In this document: positions 31,726 through 43,759 of the stretch, in pieces
Numbering within the stretch: the stretch's first letter is position 1
How the letters are laid out: each line of letters starts with the position of its first letter
DNA from: Xanthomonas pisi DSM 18956
GTDB lineage: Bacteria > Pseudomonadota > Gammaproteobacteria > Xanthomonadales > Xanthomonadaceae
Direction: 5' to 3'
DNA: 56,444 nt
Assembly: GCF_001010415.1 (NCBI RefSeq)
Contig: NZ_JPLE01000062.1
Coordinates: forward strand, 1-56,444
Made by a program: the position numbers and the translations under genes
The notes under the pieces: generated by a model
What the model was told of the DNA's origin: nothing
Databases searched by the model: none
Seen by the model: the letters and a program-made list of their open reading frames with translations, nothing else

Positions 31726-32148
31726 ATGAACAAGTTCGTGATGCTCTGCATGGCGTTGCTGCTGTGCACCCTTGCCGCCTGTGGCGACCAGTCGTCCCGC
31801 CGCGCCGAGCGCGGCAAGCCGCGCGTTGCCGTCACCACGCAATCGGTGATGATCCGCCGCCCGCCGGCTGCCAATGCGGAAATCACGCCCGACGGTACGC
31901 TCAAGATCGACGACATCGCGCTGCCGCAGAAGGAAGCGACCCGCGCCAAGCTGCAGTTGCTGTTCGGACATCTGCAGATGCTGCGCCAGCAGGCCGTCAA
32001 CGATGCTGGCCCGGATCCGGACTACAAATCGATCAAGCTGACCGCCACGCCCGAGATCCAGAAGCTCAGCGGCGAATTGCTGGATGAAATCCCGTCGCTG
32101 CAGCCGTATCGCGAGAGCTTCGGCAACGTGCAGGCCGAGCGGCACTGA
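31726..32148 (+). CDS. Small lipoprotein
   Basis: Predicted lipoprotein of 140 residues with signal sequence MNKFVMLCMALLLCTLAAC (lipidated Cys19). The mature region includes ITPDGTLKIDDIALPQKEAT, similar in layout to the preceding YggN-like lipoprotein (short beta part, then helices). The two may be distant paralogues. Function is unknown. Confidence 0.7.
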   Translation: MNKFVMLCMALLLCTLAACGDQSSRRAERGKPRVAVTTQSVMIRRPPAANAEITPDGTLKIDDIALPQKEATRAKLQLLFGHLQMLRQQAVNDAGPDPDYKSIKLTATPEIQKLSGELLDEIPSLQPYRESFGNVQAERH

Positions 32149-32183
32149 GTCCTGGCGACGCCGCGGATGCGCGCAAAGCCGTC

Positions 32184-32248
32184 TAGGAGCGCACCTGGGC
32201 GCGACGGGGTTGTATCGACAACGCCCATCGCGCCCAGGTGCGCTCCTA
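32184..32248. terminator. Inverted repeat between convergent genes, second copy
   Basis: TAGGAGCGCACCTGGGCGCG-A (32184-32204) is perfectly complementary to 32228-32248, a 21-bp stem with a 23-nt loop. It is nearly identical to the element at 16801-16872, and again lies between convergent genes (small lipoprotein and fumC). Confidence 0.6.
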
Positions 32249-32267
32249 CGCACGCACGCCGCGGTGG

Positions 32268-33674
<1,407 letters not shown>

Positions 33675-33961
33675 CTGCATTCTCCGCACATTATTGGATT
33701 GTGGTGACGCAATGGCTGGCAGCGGGCGCACCCACGCTGGCGAGGGCCATTACGATACTCGCTGGCAGCGTTGCAACGATGTCATCGCGGCGCGTGGACT
33801 AGACTCAGCGCTGATCCATACGAGGTACCACGCCGCCATGGGCGACGACCCTGACTGTAGAAACGCACTGCCTGCGTTCTGTTTCGCTGCACACCGCACT
33901 ACCACGCACACCCCTGCGTTGATGCGTTCGCCCGCCGCCGCTGCACCGCGCGGAGGCGACA

Positions 33962-35284
33962 ATGCTCGGTAATGTGCTGCTGTTGATCGTCGCGCTGGTG
34001 CTGGTGCTGTTGAACGGCTTCTTCGTTGCGGCCGAATTCGCTCTAGTCAAACTGCGGCACACGCAGGCGGTGGGGCTGGCGCAGACCCATGGCTGGCGCG
34101 GGCGCTTGCTGCTGGGGGTACACGCGCATCTGGATGCGTACCTGTCGGCATGCCAGCTTGGCATCACCCTGGCGTCGCTCGGGTTGGGTTGGGTCGGCGA
34201 GCCTGCCTTCGCGCATCTGCTGCAGCCGTTGTTCGACGTGCTCGGCATGTCCGAGGACGCGGCGCAGTTCACCGCCCTGGCGATCGCCTTCAGCCTGATT
34301 TCGTTCCTGCACATCGTGCTCGGCGAACTGGCGCCCAAGACCATGGCGATCCGTCGCCCGGAGCGCATGTCGTTGTGGACTGCCGCGCCCTTGTATGTCT
34401 TCTACTGGCTGATGTATCCGGCAATCTGGGTGCTCAATACCAGCGCCAACCGGCTGCTGCGCATGCTGGGCTGGGGCGATGTGGAGCACCAGTCGCACCG
34501 CTATTCGCGCGAGGAGCTCAAGCTGATCGTCGGCCGCCAGGACCCGAACGCACCGACCGCCGATCACGGGCTGGCGCTGATGAGCCATGCGCTGGAACTG
34601 CCGGATCTGGTTGCCGGCGACCTGATGCGGCCCCGCGAGCACCTGCGCAGCCTGCGCGAAGGCGTGAACCTGGAGGCGGTGCTGGCCGAGTTCAGCGAAT
34701 CGCGCTACAGCCGCTACCCCTGGTTCGAGGCCGATGGCGAACAGGTGCTGGGCATCCTGCACACCAAGGATCTGCTGGTGGCGATGGCGCGCGGCCAGGA
34801 CCTGGACGACCTGCGCCCGCTGCTGCGCCCGGCCACCCTGCTGACCCTGGAGACCCCGATCCCCAGCGCGCTGGAGCAGTTCCGCACCGGCGCCACCCAT
34901 CTGGCGCTGTGCGTGGAGGACGAGGGCCGCATCCTGGGCTTCTTCACCCTGGAAGACCTGCTGGAAGTCGTGGTTGGCGAGATCGAGGACGAACATCGCC
35001 ATGTGGTGCGCGACGCCCCGGTGCGCAGCCAGGACGGCTCGCTGCTGGTAGCCGGCAGCACCTCGATCTTTCGCCTGGAACGCTTGCTGGGCCAGGACCT
35101 GAGCGCCCCGGACCATGTCAATTCGGTCGGTGGGCTGATCGTGCATCAACTGCAGCGGCTGCCCGAGGAAGGCGAAACCCTGGAGCTGGACGGCCATGCA
35201 CTGACGGTACGGCGCATGGCCGGCCACCGCATCCAGGCGGTGACCGTGCGGCCGGTGGGCGAAGCCGGGGCCGGGGCGGCGTAG
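33962..35284 (+). CDS. CNNM/CorC-family membrane protein (hemolysin-like)
   Basis: Membrane protein of 440 residues. It has an N-terminal CNNM (DUF21) transmembrane domain of about four helices (1-190), a CBS pair (about 215-335, with VLGILHTKDLLVAMARG and LGFFTLEDLLEVVVGEIEDE), and a C-terminal CorC/HlyC domain (about 345-430). Such proteins are linked to magnesium/cobalt efflux. 'Hemolysin' in database names is historical. GGAGG precedes the ATG. Confidence 0.9.
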   Translation: MLGNVLLLIVALVLVLLNGFFVAAEFALVKLRHTQAVGLAQTHGWRGRLLLGVHAHLDAYLSACQLGITLASLGLGWVGEPAFAHLLQPLFDVLGMSEDAAQFTALAIAFSLISFLHIVLGELAPKTMAIRRPERMSLWTAAPLYVFYWLMYPAIWVLNTSANRLLRMLGWGDVEHQSHRYSREELKLIVGRQDPNAPTADHGLALMSHALELPDLVAGDLMRPREHLRSLREGVNLEAVLAEFSESRYSRYPWFEADGEQVLGILHTKDLLVAMARGQDLDDLRPLLRPATLLTLETPIPSALEQFRTGATHLALCVEDEGRILGFFTLEDLLEVVVGEIEDEHRHVVRDAPVRSQDGSLLVAGSTSIFRLERLLGQDLSAPDHVNSVGGLIVHQLQRLPEEGETLELDGHALTVRRMAGHRIQAVTVRPVGEAGAGAA

Positions 35285-36688
<1,404 letters not shown>

Positions 36689-36702
36689 GCGGATAGGCCC
36701 AC

Positions 36703-36791
36703 GAGACCTTGCGCGTCTGCGTAGCGGGTCTCTTTAGCCACGACCGCCACCGGCAGTTCATCGGCAGTACTGCAATGCCGATGAACTGCCG
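36703..36791 (+). terminator. Two hairpins downstream of purB
   Basis: First, GAGACC (36703-36708) pairs with GGTCTC (36727-36732) and is followed by TTTA, starting 15 bases after the purB stop. Second, CGGCAGTTCATCGGCA (36751-36766) is perfectly complementary to 36776-36791 around a nine-base loop. The first looks like a weak terminator and the second is a very stable hairpin without a T-tract. Confidence 0.5.
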
Positions 36792-36937
36792 CCGCTATCG
36801 TTGATGACGATGCCAGGACAGGCGTGTCGCAGCGCGCGTCATGCGTTGATCCCAGCCTGACCAGCGGCCAAAGGCCTGCACATCGGCGACCGAGCCGGAC
36901 TGGTATCGTGCCGCCCTCACCCTTCAGGAGGTCGGCG

Positions 36938-37438
36938 ATGCGCGCAACTCACACAGCACTGTCCCTGTTGACGCTGGCAAGCGTCTTTGCACTGAGCGGC
37001 TGCGGCGGCGATGGCCCTGCCGCACAGGCGCTGTCGGCAGTGTCGTCGACCTTGACCGACCCGGCCAGTGGTGCCGATTGCGCCGGCAAGGACCTGCGCA
37101 TCACCAAGGACAACGCCGACATGATCATCAATGGCGAATGCGGCGCAGTGACCATCACCGCCTCGCATGGCGCGCTGAATGTGGAAAAAGCACGCTCGAT
37201 CCGCGTGGAAGGCAGCAGTTTCACCGTGCTCAACCGGCAGGTCGGCACACTGAGCGTGATCGGCAACAACAACACGCTCAACCTCACCAACCTCGACAGC
37301 GTGGACATTCAGGGCAACCAGAACCTGGTGCTTGCGCGCGAAGTGAAACAGGTGCGTTTCTCAGGCAACGACAACACCGTCAACCCCTCCAGCAAACCGA
37401 CGCTGGACGACCGTGGCAGCGGCAACAAGCTGATGTGA
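36938..37438 (+). CDS. DUF3060 domain lipoprotein
   Basis: Predicted lipoprotein of 166 residues with lipobox FALSGC (about residues 18-23). The mature part is a DUF3060-type repeat-rich beta structure: NGECGAVTITASHGALNVEK, SFTVLNRQVGTLSVIGNNNT, DIQGNQNLVL and SGNDNTVNPSS, with a recurring G-N/D-x-N-x-V/L pattern. CAGGAGG lies ahead of the ATG. Function is unknown. Confidence 0.8.
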   Translation: MRATHTALSLLTLASVFALSGCGGDGPAAQALSAVSSTLTDPASGADCAGKDLRITKDNADMIINGECGAVTITASHGALNVEKARSIRVEGSSFTVLNRQVGTLSVIGNNNTLNLTNLDSVDIQGNQNLVLAREVKQVRFSGNDNTVNPSSKPTLDDRGSGNKLM

Positions 37439-37710
37439 GCGGTGCGAATGTGTTCCCTGCCGAGGCATGCGTGCGCACGCGCGCTCAGCCGTATGCACGT
37501 CGCAGCGCGCCAGCAAGGTCATCTAGGCGATGCATCTGCAGACCGCACTGATTTGGAGCGGCTAAGCACGCGACTGCGCTCATCGACAGATGGGCGCGGC
37601 TGCGGCCCGGAATCCGCATGCAGCACGCGTACGCCCTGTTTCCCCTGCGCCGGCCTCACTCGCACAAACGACTGTTCGTTACGCGCTGTTGGCCGCGCCT
37701 GGCGCAAGCA

Positions 37711-38079
37711 TCAGGGACGCCGCGCAGCCACCAGCGTCACCTCGCGCGGCTTGGCTGCACCGCGCACGATCACCAAACGCAGGATTTCTCCGACCTTGCG
37801 GTTGACGGCCTGCTTGAGCACGTCGGCCTTGCTTCCCGCCACCGGGATGCCTTGTGCGGACACGATCGCATCGCCCACCTGCAGCCCCGCTGTCGCTGCG
37901 GGCGAGGCCGGCTTCACCGAGTCGATCTTGACCGAGGTCAGCGTGGGATTGAACGAAAACCCCTCGCTTTCCACCGCAAAACCCAGGCCGAACCACCCTT
38001 TGTCATCGGCGGCGTGCGCGGCGCCGGGTACCGCCAGTGTCGCAGTCAACCACAGCACCATCAGCGTCCGACGATTCAT
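37711..38079 (-). CDS. Exported PDZ-domain protein
   Basis: Small exported protein of 122 residues: a signal peptide (about 1-23, MNRRTLMVLWLTATLAVPGA) and a single PDZ domain (VKPASPAATAGLQVGDAIVS, then LRLVIVRGAAKPREVTLVA). It has no protease domain, so it is probably an adaptor or a regulatory fragment. An upstream ATG at 38139 would add a Cys-rich stretch and is less likely. The 270 bp between it and the DUF3060 gene (37439-37710) hold nothing that I can support. Confidence 0.75.
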   Translation of the reverse strand: MNRRTLMVLWLTATLAVPGAAHAADDKGWFGLGFAVESEGFSFNPTLTSVKIDSVKPASPAATAGLQVGDAIVSAQGIPVAGSKADVLKQAVNRKVGEILRLVIVRGAAKPREVTLVAARRP

Positions 38080-38318
38080 GCACGCGATTTCCAAAGCGAG
38101 GGAGCAGCACACCACGGCTGCGATACCGCAGTGTTTCATTGCATGCGCTGCCAGCTCATGTGCCATCGGACACCCTGACCAGGTGCTGTCGCGGCGAACG
38201 ACAGCGCGCGCGGTGTGCCCAGCGCAGGTGCACATCCGGCCCAGGCAGTCGACAATAGGCCATCCGCGCCGGCCGACGCCCCGCCCCACACTTTTTTCTT
38301 CACCTTGTAAGGATCCCC

Positions 38319-39779
38319 ATGGCCGTACGTAAAGCGACCCCACTTGCGATCGAAGTCCAGGCCCGTCCCGGGCAGCCACTGGGCATGCCGGTCGAGCGCT
38401 TTTTGCGCAATTACTGGCACAAGCACCCGCTGCTGATCCGCAACGCGTTCCCGGATTTCGCCTCGCCGCTGCAGCCGGAAGATCTGGCTGGCCTGGCCTG
38501 CGAGGACGGCGTGCTGGCGCGGCTGATTAGCCACGACCGTGCCACCGACGACTGGAGCGTGCGCACCGGCCCGTTCCAGGAAACCGATTTCCCCGGCCTG
38601 CCCGACCATGACTGGACCTTGCTGGTGCAGGACGTGGACAAATGGGACGCCGACGTGCGCGCATTGCTGGACCAGTTCCGCTTCCTGCCGCGCTGGCGCA
38701 TCGACGACATCATGATCAGCTTCGCCGCCACTGGCGGCTCGGTCGGTGCGCATGTCGATCACTACGACGTGTTCCTGCTGCAGGGCCAGGGCCATCGCCG
38801 CTGGCAGGTCGATGCACGCGCCTCGCAAGGCCGCAAGCCCACGCCGCAGACGTTCCGCGACGACGTCGACATCAAGCTGCTGCGCGAGTTCAAGCCGACC
38901 CACGACTGGGTACTGGGCCCGGGCGACATGCTGTATCTGCCGCCGCTGGTACCGCACCACGGCGTGGCCGAAGACGCCTGCCTGACCTTCTCGATCGGCA
39001 CACGCGCGCCCTCCTCGGCCGAGCTGATCGGCGATTACCTGGACACCCTGATCGCCGATGCCGACGAGTCGGTGCGCTACCACGACGAAGACCTCAAGGT
39101 GCCGGCCGATCCATACGAGATCGACGTCACCGCGATGAACCGCGTGGTCGAAGCGCTCAATGCGCTGCGCATGAACGACCCGGATCGCCTGGGCGACTGG
39201 TTCGGCCGCTTCATGACCACCTACCGGGCCTCCGGCGACGTGGTGCCGGCACCCGAGCCAATCCCGCGCGAGGCGGTCGAACAGGCGCTGGAAGAAGGCG
39301 TGGTGCTGTACCGCCACCCCTGGTCGCGTCTGGCCTGGCGGCGCGCCAAGCGCGGCGCCACCCTGTTCTGCAGCGGCCTGGAATTTGCGCTGTCGGCCAA
39401 GGACGCGGCGCGCCTGGCGGCGGCCGAAGAGATCGATGGCGGGCTTTACGCGCAGCTGAGCGCACGCGGCCGGGAGGTGGTGCTGGAGCTGCTGGCGCAG
39501 GGCCATTACCAGCGCGCCCATGACGACGCGCACGAAGACATCGACGACGATCAGGCACACGCGCTCACGGTGTCGGCCGACGACCACGACGATCAGGACG
39601 ACGCCGACCGTGCGGACGCGGACGAGGCCATCGATGCCGAGGCCGATGTCGAAGAGGTGGCGGACGAGGCAGACACCCCGGCCGAACTCGTCGACACCCG
39701 CCAGGACTCGGATGACGACACCGAGGCCTTGGAGAGTGCCGAAGACGGCAACGACGCCGAGACCCCGGAGCGCGCATGA
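38319..39779 (+). CDS. Ribosomal protein L16 arginine hydroxylase-like (YcfD/RoxA), acidic tail
   Basis: JmjC-cupin Fe(II)/2-oxoglutarate oxygenase. E. coli YcfD hydroxylates Arg81 of ribosomal protein L16. The iron ligands are visible: H145-x-D147 in AHVDHYDVFLLQG and a histidine in PPLVPHHGVAED (213 or 214). A helical dimerisation and C-terminal winged-helix part follows to about 400. Residues about 401-486 are an added tail made almost only of Asp, Glu, Ala and His. YcfD is 373 residues, so this protein is over 100 longer. AAGGA precedes the ATG. The next gene overlaps by ATGA. Confidence 0.88.
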   Translation: MAVRKATPLAIEVQARPGQPLGMPVERFLRNYWHKHPLLIRNAFPDFASPLQPEDLAGLACEDGVLARLISHDRATDDWSVRTGPFQETDFPGLPDHDWTLLVQDVDKWDADVRALLDQFRFLPRWRIDDIMISFAATGGSVGAHVDHYDVFLLQGQGHRRWQVDARASQGRKPTPQTFRDDVDIKLLREFKPTHDWVLGPGDMLYLPPLVPHHGVAEDACLTFSIGTRAPSSAELIGDYLDTLIADADESVRYHDEDLKVPADPYEIDVTAMNRVVEALNALRMNDPDRLGDWFGRFMTTYRASGDVVPAPEPIPREAVEQALEEGVVLYRHPWSRLAWRRAKRGATLFCSGLEFALSAKDAARLAAAEEIDGGLYAQLSARGREVVLELLAQGHYQRAHDDAHEDIDDDQAHALTVSADDHDDQDDADRADADEAIDAEADVEEVADEADTPAELVDTRQDSDDDTEALESAEDGNDAETPERA

Positions 39780-40708
39780 GCCCGCACGGCAGGCCGCAGA
39801 TCGTCTCGCTGGACCCGGCATCCGATGCCGCGGCCCTGCGTGCGCTGCGGCAGGCCTGCACGACCGACAGCGCGGGCAGCGCACACGCTGCCGATTGGGA
39901 TGCGCTGGATCCGCTCAGCCTGCAACTGGCCGCGCGCACAGATGATGGCCAACTGGTCGCCTCGGTGCGAGTGACGCCGGATCGCCGCATCGACCGGCTC
40001 GGCCTGGTGCCGGACTGGCGGCGTCGCGGCCTGTCCGACCAACTGCTTGCCGCAGCGGTGGATGCCGCGGCCCAGCGGGGCTGGCCCAGCCTGCACGCCC
40101 GCGTCACCGCAAGTGCCGAGGCGGTGTTCGCACGCCTCGGCTTCTTGCCCGAGCCACCCCCGCATTCCCTGCGCCAGCCTGGCGACGACAGCGGCGCTGC
40201 GCCCGGCAAGCCCGTGCATCGCCGTCTCGATGGCCCGATGGCGGTGGACGATTTCGCCGCGGCCCTGGCCGCCACCACCGGCCTGCTCAGCAGCGCGCGC
40301 CGGCAGGTGCTGATCTACACCCGCGCACTGGACCCGCCGTTGTTCGACAATCCCGCCGTGCTCGATGCGCTGCGCCGCTTCGCCACCGCACGCCACGACA
40401 AGCGCGTGCAGGTGCTGGTGCAGGACACCGCCAGCGCCGCTGCCAGCAGCAGCGCGATGTTGCGCCTGGCCCAGCGCCTGCCCAGTGTGTTCCGGTTCCG
40501 CGCGGTCAGCGACCCGGTCGATACCAGCTATGCGGCGGCCTACGTCGTCGGCGACGACGCCTACTACTTTCGTCCAACAGGTCATCGCTACGACGATGGC
40601 GAAACCTGGTTGTCAGCTGCGGCCCGCAGCCGCCAGCTGGAGCGCGAATTCGCGCAGATATGGGAGCGCAGCACGCTCTGGAACGAACCGCGCGCGCTCG
40701 GCATCTGA
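39776..40708 (+). CDS. GNAT acetyltransferase with DUF7931-type C-terminal domain
   Basis: Protein of 310 residues. The first half (about 1-135) is a GNAT fold with the acetyl-CoA loop region LGLVPDWRRRGLSDQLLAAA. The second half (about 150-305) is a PLD-like, DUF7931-type domain (RQVLIYTRALDPPLFDNP, VQVLVQDTASAAASSSAMLR, GDDAYYFRPTGHRYDDG). It is translationally coupled to the L16 hydroxylase gene. The substrate is unknown. Confidence 0.82.
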   Translation: MSPHGRPQIVSLDPASDAAALRALRQACTTDSAGSAHAADWDALDPLSLQLAARTDDGQLVASVRVTPDRRIDRLGLVPDWRRRGLSDQLLAAAVDAAAQRGWPSLHARVTASAEAVFARLGFLPEPPPHSLRQPGDDSGAAPGKPVHRRLDGPMAVDDFAAALAATTGLLSSARRQVLIYTRALDPPLFDNPAVLDALRRFATARHDKRVQVLVQDTASAAASSSAMLRLAQRLPSVFRFRAVSDPVDTSYAAAYVVGDDAYYFRPTGHRYDDGETWLSAAARSRQLEREFAQIWERSTLWNEPRALGI

Positions 40709-40797
40709 CGCCGCAGCGCCCCCTGCGCGTAGGCGCCCGGCCAATTGGTCTACCCCGCCGGTCAGCTCGCAGACGCCCCCTCACAAGCGCAAGGGGG

Positions 40798-40803
40798 TAT
40801 AAT
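40798..40803 (+). promoter_or_regulatory. TATAAT box upstream of sucA
   Basis: A perfect -10 hexamer lies 85 bp upstream of the sucA start codon. There is no clear -35 hexamer at the right spacing (the region is CCCCC), so an activator or an alternative recognition is implied if it is used. Confidence 0.45.
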
Positions 40804-40888
40804 TTTTCGAGATTTGAGACCGACCGATAGGGCAACTCGCCCTGCCGCTTCCGCACAATCATCCCCACAGCAGACCCGACTTACCATC

Positions 40889-43717
40889 GTGGATAATCTC
40901 CTAAAGCAGTTCGCGCAGTCATCGCAGCTCGCCGGCGGCAACGCCGCCTACATCGAGGATCTGTACGAGCAGTACCTCGTCGCCCCGGACAGTGTCGATC
41001 CGAGGTGGAAGACGTACTTCGACGGCTTCAAAGGTCGCGATGCCGGTGATGTCCCGCACTCGGCGGCCATCGCCCACATCCTCAGTGCGTCCAAGCAGGC
41101 CGCCAACGCAGGGACCGGCGCAGGCGCCAGCGACGAGCGCGAGCGCAATGTCGGCCGCCTGATCACCGCCTACCGCGCACGCGGCCACCTCGGCGCGCAG
41201 CTCGACCCACTGGGGCTCACCCCGCCGGTCAACCCGCCCGATCTGGACCTGCCGTTCCACAGCCTGTCGCAGGCCGACATGGACAGCGAGTTCAGCACCG
41301 GCGGTGTCGGTGGCCAGCCGCGGATGAAACTCAAGGATCTGCTGACCCGCCTGAAGGCGACCTACGCCAGCACCATCGGCGCAGAGTTCATGCATATCCA
41401 GGAATTCGACCAGCGCCAGTGGATCTACAAGCGCCTGGAAGATGCCGGCGGCAAGATCGCAGGCGATGCGGCCAGCCGCAAGCGTACGCTGGAGCGGCTC
41501 ACCGCTGCCGAAGGCCTGGAGCGCTACCTGCACACCAAGTACGTCGGCCAGAAGCGCTTCTCGCTGGAAGGCGGCGATGCGCTGATTCCGATGATGGACG
41601 CGATCATCCACCAGTCCGGCAAGGACCAGGTCAAGGACATCGTGATCGGCATGGCCCACCGCGGCCGCCTCAACGTGCTGGTCAATACGCTGGGCAAGAA
41701 CCCGCGCAAGCTGTTCGACGAATTCGAAGGCAAGTTCGAGCACGCCCATGACGACCGCGCACACACCGGCGACGTCAAGTACCACATGGGCTTCTCGGCC
41801 GATATCGCGGTGGGCGACAGCAACCAGGTGCATCTGGCGTTGGCGTTCAACCCCTCGCACCTGGAAATCGTCGACCCGGTTGTGGTCGGCAGCGTGCGCT
41901 CGCGCCAGGAACGCTTCGGCGATGCCGAACGCAAGACCGTGCTGCCGATCCTGATCCACGGCGATGCCGCATTCGCCGGCCAGGGCGTGGTGATGGAGCT
42001 GTTCCAGATGTCGCAGGCGCGCGGTTTCGCCGTCGGCGGCACCGTGCACATCGTGGTCAACAACCAGATCGGCTTCACCACCAGCACGCGGGACGATGCC
42101 CGTTCCACGCTGTACTGCACCGACGTGGCCAAGATGATCGGCGCGCCGGTCTTCCACGTGAATGGCGACGACCCGGACGCGGTGATCTTCGTGTCCAAGC
42201 TGGCCTATGAATTCCGCCAGCAGTTCAAGAAGGACGTGGTCATCGACCTGGTCTGCTACCGCCGTTGGGGCCATAACGAGGCCGACGAGCCGGCAGCGAC
42301 CCAGCCGGTGATGTACCAGACCATCCGCAAGCACAAGACCACCCGCGAGCTCTATGCCGCCAAGCTGGAAAGCGACGGCGTGCTGAGCGCCGACGAGGCC
42401 AAGGCGCTGGTGGACGGCTACCGCAACAAGCTGGATTCGGGCGAATACACCACCGAACTGGCCAAGCGCAAGCCGGATGAATTTGCGATCGATTGGTCCA
42501 AGTATCTGGTCGGCACCGCCGCCGATCCGGTGGACACGCGCGTCAAGCGCGACCAGCTGGACCGTCTGGCCAAGCTGATCACCACCATTCCCGAGGGCGT
42601 GGAGCTGCATGCCCGCGTCGCCAAGATCTACGAAGACCGCGTCAGGATGGCCGCCGGCGATCAGCTGGGCGACTGGGGCTTTGCCGAGAACCTGGCGTAC
42701 GCCACGCTGCTGGCCGAGGGCCACAAGCTGCGGCTGGTCGGCCAGGATGCCGGTCGCGGCACGTTCTTCCACCGTCACGCGATCCTGCATGACCAGAAGA
42801 ACGACAACTACTACCTGCCGCTGCGTCAGCTGGTCGAAAACCCGGAAGACGCCACCATCATCGATTCGCTGCTCAGCGAAGAAGCGGTGATGGGCTTCGA
42901 GTACGGCTACTCCACCACCGACCCGAACGCGCTGTGCATCTGGGAAGCGCAGTTCGGCGACTTCGCCAACGGCGCGCAGGTGGTGATCGATCAGTTCATC
43001 GCCGCCGGCGAAGCCAAGTGGGGCCGCATCGCGGGCCTGTCGCTGTTCCTGCCGCACGGCTACGAAGGCCAGGGCCCGGAGCACAGCTCCGCACGCCTGG
43101 AGCGCTTCCTGCAGCTGTGCGCGCTGGAAAACATGCTGGTGTGCGTGCCGACCACGCCGGCGCAGTGCTTCCACATGATCCGCCGGCAGATGCGCATGAC
43201 CACCCGCAAGCCGCTGGTGGTGATGACGCCCAAGTCGCTGCTGCGCCACAAGCTGGCAGTGTCGAGCCTGGAAGAACTGGCCGAGGGCGAGTTCCAGCAC
43301 CTGATTCCCGACGCCAAGGCCGACGCCGGCAAGGTCAAGCGCGTGGTGCTGTGCTCGGGCAAGGTCTATTACGACCTGCTCGAAGACCAGACCAAGCGTG
43401 GCCAGGACGACGTCGCCATCCTGCGCGTGGAGCAGCTGTATCCGTTCCCGCGTGCGCAGCTGGCCGCCGAGCTCAAGGCCTATGCCAATGCCACCGACGT
43501 GGTGTGGTGTCAGGAAGAGCCGCAGAACCAGGGTGCGTGGTACCAGATCCGCCACCACCTCAATTTCTGCCTGGCCAGCGGTCAGAGCCTGCATTACGCC
43601 GGCCGTGCCCGTTCGCCCTCGCCTGCCGCCGGCCACATGGCCGACCACATCGTCGAACAGCAGAAGCTGGTTGCCGATGCGCTACTGAATCCGTTCAACG
43701 ACCAAGTCGCTGAATAA
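40889..43717 (+). CDS. sucA: 2-oxoglutarate dehydrogenase E1
   Basis: Thiamine-diphosphate decarboxylase component of the 2-oxoglutarate dehydrogenase complex, 942 residues. Features are the N-terminal E2-binding segment (YIEDLYEQYLVAPDSVDPRW), the ThDP region IGMAHRGRLNVLVNTLGKNP, VNNQIGFTTS, GDDPDAV, CYRRWGHNEADEPA, and the C-terminal transketolase-like part (PHGYEGQGPEHSSARLERF). The start is a GTG at 40889, since VDNLLKQF is the conserved N-terminus and no ATG lies nearby. No strong Shine-Dalgarno precedes it. First gene of sucA-sucB-lpdA. Confidence 0.95.
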   Translation: MDNLLKQFAQSSQLAGGNAAYIEDLYEQYLVAPDSVDPRWKTYFDGFKGRDAGDVPHSAAIAHILSASKQAANAGTGAGASDERERNVGRLITAYRARGHLGAQLDPLGLTPPVNPPDLDLPFHSLSQADMDSEFSTGGVGGQPRMKLKDLLTRLKATYASTIGAEFMHIQEFDQRQWIYKRLEDAGGKIAGDAASRKRTLERLTAAEGLERYLHTKYVGQKRFSLEGGDALIPMMDAIIHQSGKDQVKDIVIGMAHRGRLNVLVNTLGKNPRKLFDEFEGKFEHAHDDRAHTGDVKYHMGFSADIAVGDSNQVHLALAFNPSHLEIVDPVVVGSVRSRQERFGDAERKTVLPILIHGDAAFAGQGVVMELFQMSQARGFAVGGTVHIVVNNQIGFTTSTRDDARSTLYCTDVAKMIGAPVFHVNGDDPDAVIFVSKLAYEFRQQFKKDVVIDLVCYRRWGHNEADEPAATQPVMYQTIRKHKTTRELYAAKLESDGVLSADEAKALVDGYRNKLDSGEYTTELAKRKPDEFAIDWSKYLVGTAADPVDTRVKRDQLDRLAKLITTIPEGVELHARVAKIYEDRVRMAAGDQLGDWGFAENLAYATLLAEGHKLRLVGQDAGRGTFFHRHAILHDQKNDNYYLPLRQLVENPEDATIIDSLLSEEAVMGFEYGYSTTDPNALCIWEAQFGDFANGAQVVIDQFIAAGEAKWGRIAGLSLFLPHGYEGQGPEHSSARLERFLQLCALENMLVCVPTTPAQCFHMIRRQMRMTTRKPLVVMTPKSLLRHKLAVSSLEELAEGEFQHLIPDAKADAGKVKRVVLCSGKVYYDLLEDQTKRGQDDVAILRVEQLYPFPRAQLAAELKAYANATDVVWCQEEPQNQGAWYQIRHHLNFCLASGQSLHYAGRARSPSPAAGHMADHIVEQQKLVADALLNPFNDQVAE

Positions 43718-43759
43718 CTCACCTTCCCCAAAGAACGAAAACCCTAGGACGCTCCCCGA

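Noticed and set aside
40919..43648. Open frame of about 900 codons antisense to sucA, and similar long antisense frames over rnr, fumC, lacI and the exporters.
   Set aside because: They are mirror frames of high-GC coding sequence. They have no recognisable domains and the sense genes are unambiguous.
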